Shown: positions 23,923 through 24,469 of the stretch, piece after piece
Layout of the letters: every line of letters starts with the position of its first letter
Numbering within the stretch: the stretch's first letter is position 1
Assembly (NCBI GenBank): GCA_015222755.1
Contig: JADFVX010000016.1
Location: 1 to 24,469, forward strand
Reading direction: 5' to 3'
Source: Pseudomonadota bacterium
GTDB lineage: Bacteria; Desulfobacterota; JADFVX01
DNA: 24,469 bases
Notes under the pieces: generated by a model
What the model saw: the letters and a program-made list of their open reading frames with translations, nothing else
Database searches by the model: none
What the model was told of the DNA's origin: nothing
Position numbers and translations under genes: made by a program

Positions 23923-24469
23923 GTTTTGCCTCACAATCATATAGGGTATCTGTATTCTTTGAGTATTACGTATTGAAAGAATGCACCCTGGTTTATAAGA
24001 TCAAAAATAAACCTCTTCCCTTTTTCTCAGAAATCTTCTTCCGCTATCTACCCAGCCAGCCCATCCACCGTTTCAAATTTAATGATCCCCTTTCTCCCCT
24101 TCGCTCCGCTCCGTTTTTAGCTGGAAAAGTATCTGGTTTTCTGGTAAAGATGGGGGTGTTTCCTTTCGGTCAGCGGTGGCTTGCTCATTGATGAACATGA
24201 AACCATACTGATTTAGATTGGGTAATTGATATAAATCGGAAAAGAAAAGAAGGGGGTTTTTAATGGGACGTGTCATTGCAAGACCTGACCCCATGTTTTT
24301 TTACTGGGATGTGTCCCTATTTAATTACTATTTAATTAATAATCTGCTTCTACAGAGAATAGAAGAAAAGGTAAAAAGTGTTTGAATCTTTGGGGGATGT
24401 GTTATAGAGTTGTCGAGCAATAGGGGCCTGCCCCGTTAGAGCCTCACGCTCTGCGGGAAAGATTGGCTC
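23923..24469. other. Right-end region without a gene; hairpins and short repeats
   Basis: No reading frame here has a recognisable product or ribosome binding site. The stretch contains two related decamers, GGGACGTGTC (24265-24274) and GGGATGTGTC (24306-24315), the second inside GGGA-TGTG-TCCC. A CAAGACCTGACCCC motif (24279-24292) and GC-rich hairpins at 24423-24457 follow. Sequences like the GACCTGACCCC motif are, from memory, common beside REP-associated (IS200-like) transposase genes; no transposase is present in the window, though one could begin to the right. Confidence 0.4.
24423..24457. repeat. Overlapping GC-rich hairpins, REP-like
   Basis: GGGGC-CT-GCCCC (24423-24434) forms a 5-bp stem. 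It overlaps an alternative, longer hairpin in which CCCG (24432-24435) and AGAGC (24438-24442) pair with GCTCT (24448-24452) and CGGG (24454-24457), with loop CTCAC and a small internal bulge. The two cannot form fully together. Nothing resembling a poly-T tract follows, so it is not a standard terminator. Confidence 0.4.

Noticed and set aside
23973..24294. Small open frames on both strands at the right end (23973-24191 plus, 24079-24294 minus)
   Set aside because: Composition is unlike the neighbouring genes, there is no ribosome binding site and no recognisable product.

Overview
The window is a compact, mostly plus-strand stretch of bacterial chromosome with about 20 protein genes. Gene content fits a Gram-negative bacterium of the Desulfobacterota/Nitrospirota type: exported TPR proteins, a periplasmic M48 protease, a GGDEF response regulator, a HAMP-linked nucleotide cyclase, and a dnaE-accA-cysS block. 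This placement is an inference from gene content. No rRNA, tRNA, CRISPR array or intact transposase was found. Non-ATG starts are unusually frequent: seven genes are called with TTG and one with GTG, several of them overlapping or abutting the upstream stop codon.

Layout. 1-812: the 3' end of a YggT-family membrane protein gene and a DivIVA-domain gene, closed by a clear intrinsic terminator. 828-5798: housekeeping and biosynthesis, with mazG (NTP pyrophosphohydrolase), asd (aspartate-semialdehyde dehydrogenase), an orphan EcfT-type transporter subunit, and ilvB-ilvN (acetolactate synthase) behind a good sigma-70-like promoter. 5846-12903: a tightly packed set consisting of a receiver-GAF-GGDEF protein, a large exported TPR protein, a membrane class III adenylate cyclase, hisS, and a zinc-ribbon/receiver protein. 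12944-14589 (minus strand): an exported M48 metalloprotease with TPRs and a small DUF2905 membrane protein. 14940-17209: a YwbE-family small protein, a gene-poor stretch with a UGA-interrupted small ORF, and a polytopic membrane protein with a C-terminal TPR. 17504-23448: dnaE, accA and cysS. 23515-23922: a small membrane-anchored protein of unknown function. 23923-24469: no convincing gene, but hairpins and short repeats that look like the edge of a repetitive or mobile-element region.

The most interesting part is 5846-12903. A probable c-di-GMP synthase, an exported TPR protein, a cAMP-type cyclase with an extracytoplasmic sensor region and a stand-alone receiver with a zinc ribbon sit in one apparent transcription unit that also contains hisS. 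Nothing in the sequence proves that they form one pathway, but their spacing (a 4-nt overlap, then gaps of 2, 9 and 4 nt) suggests co-expression, possibly as a two-second-messenger signalling module.
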